Positions 60,701 to 64,000 of a DNA stretch of 64,000 nt are shown in pieces (the stretch's first letter is position 1; every line of letters begins with the position of its first letter). This DNA comes from Mytilus trossulus. Lineage: Eukaryota; Mollusca; Bivalvia; Mytilida; Mytilidae. The notes below the pieces were generated by a model. The model was not told where the DNA came from and made no database searches. It worked only from the letters and a program-made list of their open reading frames with translations. Location: positions 69,909,999-69,973,998 of the forward strand of contig NC_086382.1 in NCBI RefSeq assembly GCF_036588685.1, read 5' to 3'. The position numbers and the translations under genes are program-made.

Positions 60701-62413
60701 TTAATATAACAAAGAAGTGTGTAAAGTTTTAAGCAATAATCATAAATTATTTTGAGATACGGCGCAACATGTAAAAAAAACCTCCCCTGTTTAACAAAAT
60801 ACTCAATAACTCCAAAATGAAGTTTTAAATCATCACCAAAAAGTATACAGATCTTTAGATTAATATAACAAAGAAGTGTGTAAAGTTTTAAGCAATAATC
60901 ATAAATTGTTTTTGAGATACGGCACAAAATGTAAAAAAAAACTCCCCCTTTTTTTACAAAATACTCAATAACTCAAAAATGAAATTTTGAATCATCACCA
61001 AAATGTATACAGATCTTTAGATTAATATAACAAAGACATGTGTAAAGTTTTAAGCAATAATCATAAATCGTTTTTGAGATATGGTGCGACATGTAAAAAA
61101 ACCCTCCCCCTTTTTTACAAAATACTCAATAACTCAAAAATAAAATTTTGAATCATCACCAAAAAGTATACAGATATTTAGATTAATATAACTAAGAAGT
61201 GTTTAAAGTTTTAAGCCATAATCAAGAATCGTTTTTGAGATACGGTGCGACATGTGAAAAAAACACACCCCTGTTTTAGTTACAAAGTGCCGTAACTCAA
61301 AAAGTTTTAATCTTATTTTCACCAAAAAGTATACAGATCATTTGACCATCATAAGAAACAACTATGTTAAGTTTCATGAAATTTGGATGAGTCGTTCTCA
61401 AGTTACGGTGCGACATGTTTACGCCGGACAGACGGACGGACGGACTGACCGACGGACAATGGGCATTTGTATACCATAATACGTCCCGTCAAAATTTTGA
61501 CGGGCGTATACAAAATTTTGACGGGCGTATAAAAACAAATTAGGCACACACTAAAAAATAAACTAGCAATGTACAAGTGATGCAAAAAAAAAAACCCAGC
61601 TTTATAGATAAAACAAAAGACCCCATTAAGACTCTATCACTCACCTGTTATTTTTACCCAAAAAAAATTGGTCAGAAACTGTCTTTTCATTATTATTTGT
61701 TACATACCAATTTTTGTGGGTTTTGTGGGAACAGGTGAACAAGTTCTGATGTTCAATAAATAACAAATCTTCTATTTGCTTTGTATACAGATATTGGCAA
61801 AACCATGAAATAAAATATTCACAAAATTTCATATGCCTCCAAAAATAAAAGAATTTCACAGAAGAAGTTTGCTTAAATGTTTCAAAGGTTTACAACAATA
61901 TTGGATGACAACCATGGATGGCAATGCAAGTGTTGGCAATAACTTTCAATGCCTTTTGGGCCAGATGAGAAAACATCGGGAAAATAGTAAGGCCTATGAC
62001 ATTTCTCAGTTTGTCAATTTATACATCATTTATACAGTTCATTAAAAATTGACATGGCATATATGCTTTTTTGGTAAAACAGCTGAAGATTTTCCCTATT
62101 GTAAAATAAATCACTTTAAGTCATTACCATTCTATAAATAACATAGAATAATTCATTCAGAGGTCTTACAATGATAAACCCTACAAATTCTAGATATTTA
62201 GATGCACATAATATTACACACTTTTTTTTCACTTATTTAGCATGTTTAGAGACATGATAATATTTCAAAGAGCAACTTTATAACTAAAATACAAGTTATT
62301 AGTATACAAACCTTTATTAGATCTTTTAGTTCTTCTGACTGTAGCATCAGAGTTTAAGCAACATGCAGCAATAATTGTAAATACAAATATCAGCACATGT
62401 CGTAATGAAATGC
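54796..62413 (-). CDS. two-Ig-domain single-pass membrane protein, first exon missing
   Basis: Minus-strand exons: 62413-62312, 58635-58333, 57940-57632, 56850-56719, 54854-54796 (TAA at 54798-54796). All junctions are GT-AG and all are phase 1, the usual Ig-domain exon pattern. The first visible exon is a signal-type hydrophobic segment (HVLIFVFTIIAACC) followed by a basic site (RRTKR); its Met must come from an unseen upstream exon. Ig domain 1 has LSCC, a Trp and HLYTC. Ig domain 2 has YWTKK and DTGVYTC, but Ser (TLLSNI) where the first disulfide Cys is expected. A helix (AGLAVGVTCVGLSAIIVL) and a tail of about 35 residues follow; no ITAM, ITIM or TIR is seen. It is a cell-surface recognition or adhesion type; the ligand is unknown. 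Confidence 0.85.
56890..57075. repeat. fragment of the GCCCCAC-ended repeat
   Basis: ACTTTAATTTGGAATTAAAA, GAACATGTGCACTAAGTTTC and ATGGGGCATAC match 18470-18850. It lies in an Ig-gene intron. Confidence 0.65.
60175..60305 (-). repeat. retroelement 3' tail fragment
   Basis: GAGTGCCAATAAGACAACTC, GAGCCTTGGCTCACAC and TATAAAGGGGCCC match the 14335 and 32600 copies in reverse orientation. Confidence 0.65.
60480..61520. repeat. composite repeat with about five tandem ~175-base units
   Basis: Units repeat AAGTATACAGATCTTTAGAT, AAGTTTTAAGCAATAATCAT and GAGATACGG followed by a C-rich run. The right end carries GACAGACGGACGGACGGA and the inverted pair CGTCAAAATTTTGACGGGCG. The left end has TGATACGCCCGACGT. 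No protein is seen; short frames inside are repeat shadows. Confidence 0.8.
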
Positions 62414-62579
62414 CTGAAATATACCCAAACGTAGCAGTTCAGTGAGACAATAAAGACAAAAGTGCACAAGCTGAAATGTCTTACCTGCTTTACATATTAC
62501 GTTTCAATTAAATCTAAATTGTGTAATATGGAGGTTTTACTTTCAAGTAAAATTAACATTAGCAATGATGAATGTTACT

Positions 62580-63110
62580 GAGGTCAAGATCAGGGTCAAG
62601 GTCAGATAAACCCAGCCAGACATGTTCACCTTGACTCACAATCTTACTATACACCAAATAAATAGTTAACCTTTTGTTTATGGTAACCAAGACACTTTAT
62701 TAAAAAACTGATATTGACCAATAAACCATGAAAATGAGGTCTAGGTCAACTAGACCATGCCAGACAGACATGTGTACCTTGAAATAATTCCATACAGTAA
62801 ATAAATTTGACCTATTGCATAAACTTTATGAGAAAAAATATGACAATGAAAATTTAACATTGACTTACATGAATAATGAACCATGAAAATGAAGTTGAGG
62901 TCTTATGAATCCTCTAAGGATCACATACATGCATAAATTTGGTATACTCAACCTCTTCAAGACCAAATATAGTTGATATGTTGATATGGTACCGTATTTA
63001 ACAAATAAGCCAAATCCAAGAAAAATAACATAGACCAATGAACCATGAAAATAACCTCAAGGTCAGATGACACCAGTCATGGAGACATGTAGCAGGTGTA
63101 GAAGTTGAAG
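62580..63110. repeat. degenerate tandem repeat with CAATGAACCATGAAAAT core
   Basis: At least three units share GACCAATAAACCATGAAAAT or similar, AGGTCAGATGACACCAG or CAGATAAACCCAGCCAGACA, and GACATGT. Divergence is high. Confidence 0.6.
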
Positions 63111-63659
63111 TCATTTCATACACCTATATAATTGACCTATTGCTTATAGTATCTGTGATTAAGACAACGCACTAAACATTGATCACAGGTACATATATAG
63201 ACCCTACAATGAACATATGTACAAAATATTGTTACACTATTAGTCATAGTAAGTGAGAAATTAACAAGAAAATATAAACTTAAAGATGTAAATGACAACA
63301 GGAATATCACAGACTGAAACTTTGTACAATAAGGCATCTGCATACAAGGTATGAATCATCAAGGTCTTCATCATTTTGAAATATAAAGCTTTTTAAAAAT
63401 AGTTAACGCCACCACTGCTGCCAGATCATAATCCATGTTTCACCTTCTGCAATTTTACATCACTTGAATTGCACATAAATTACATAGTATGTTCTAATTC
63501 CTCTGTATGCTTTCTTTCTTGAAGACTTGGTTTAGTCTAGTGTGTAGAGGTGTCAAAACTAACAAGATGATAATCTAGATTGGGGATTAGGGTCCAGTGG
63601 CAAATATTCCAAACATGTGTTTAAATAATGACAATCTAGTGTTATTTTAAACAATTACT

Positions 63660-63895
63660 TTTATATTACATGAGATATCTTATCTTATAAATATTGTTTT
63701 ATAAAATATTTTTTATGCTTTATAAGTTATCTTATCTTATAAATATTTTTAAATAAAAATCTTACATGCTTAATATCTTATATAGTTTCTAAGAGATCTC
63801 ATATAGTTTATAAGATATCTCATATAGTTTATAAGATATCTCATATACTATAGTTTATTAGATATCTCATATAATTTATAAGATATCTTGAAACT
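63660..63895. repeat. minisatellite of TTATAAGATATCTCATATAG
   Basis: Units of about 20-27 bases, TTTATAAGATATCTCATATA, are well conserved at 63790-63890 and degenerate at 63660-63790. Confidence 0.85.
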
Positions 63896-64000
63896 AGAAT
63901 AAATAGTAAAACAGCTTGTCATGATCATAAGCCAGTTAGTAAGACATGCTAAATTTTACTGGATATAGTCTACTTTTCACTGTATATTTCTATCACAAAA

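Larger units (their letters stand above)
58636..62311 (-). other. 3.7-kb intron of the Ig-domain gene
   Basis: Between the signal exon and Ig domain 1. It contains a retroelement tail (60175-60305) and a composite tandem repeat (60480-61520); otherwise AT-rich sequence without a supported exon. Confidence 0.65.
62414..64000. other. upstream part of the Ig gene and repeats
   Basis: I looked on the minus strand for the exon supplying the Ig-gene start codon and found none I could defend; a donor-like site at 62484 follows a stop in the needed frame. 62580-63110 holds units containing CCATGAAAATGAGGTC or AACCATGAAAATGAAGTTGA, spaced at about 120-160 bases. Confidence 0.45.

Noticed and set aside
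62476-62530. First coding exon of the Ig gene ending at the donor-like site 62484
   Set aside because: In the phase required by the next exon it contains a stop and no Met; at best it is untranslated leader.

Overview
The window looks like nuclear DNA of a marine bivalve, most likely a mussel of the Mytilus type. It is AT-rich, its genes are split by GT-AG introns, and much of the space is filled by short dispersed repeats and broken Penelope-type and LINE retroelements of the kind I associate with mussel genomes. The organism call rests on recognition, not on a search.

Five gene loci can be supported, three of them with a complete reading frame from ATG to stop. From left to right: (1) the 3' two thirds of a RIG-I-like receptor (eight exons, 777-9443, +; the 5' exons lie left of the window); (2) a two-exon Toll-like receptor (14245-17308, +); (3) a four-exon TNF-superfamily ligand (21164-24243, -); (4) a family of small secreted cysteine-containing proteins (34269-35115 and 42193-43280, +) with two dead relatives near 46.5 and 49.2 kb; (5) a two-Ig-domain membrane protein (54796-62413, -; first exon not found). 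A viral-RNA sensor, a TLR, a TNF ligand and an Ig receptor side by side suggest an innate-immunity neighbourhood. No shared regulation is visible. For every multi-exon gene the exon lengths and phases add up to an uninterrupted frame.

The region from about 33 to 52.5 kb is a degenerate array of segmental duplications carrying gene family 4. Two units are complete, and the gene is dead in two others. The repeated upstream block (E-box, TGACG-like motifs, TATA box) is recognisable in all of them to different degrees.

The strongest candidate for something undescribed is a pair of DNA elements, 12409-13766 (1.36 kb) and 25424-32400 (7 kb). Both begin and end with TACGGAAGC, both have 6-bp target duplications, and both carry, just inside each end, an array of perfect 18-bp palindromes at a 20-22 bp period. 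The palindrome sequence differs between the two elements. The larger one has inverted terminal repeats of about 0.8 kb and contains a Penelope-type relic that is itself interrupted by a truncated LINE. A related site without the element appears to survive near 39.6 kb.

The rest is introns, retroelement tails, hairpin elements, tandem minisatellites and AT-rich spacer with no visible function.
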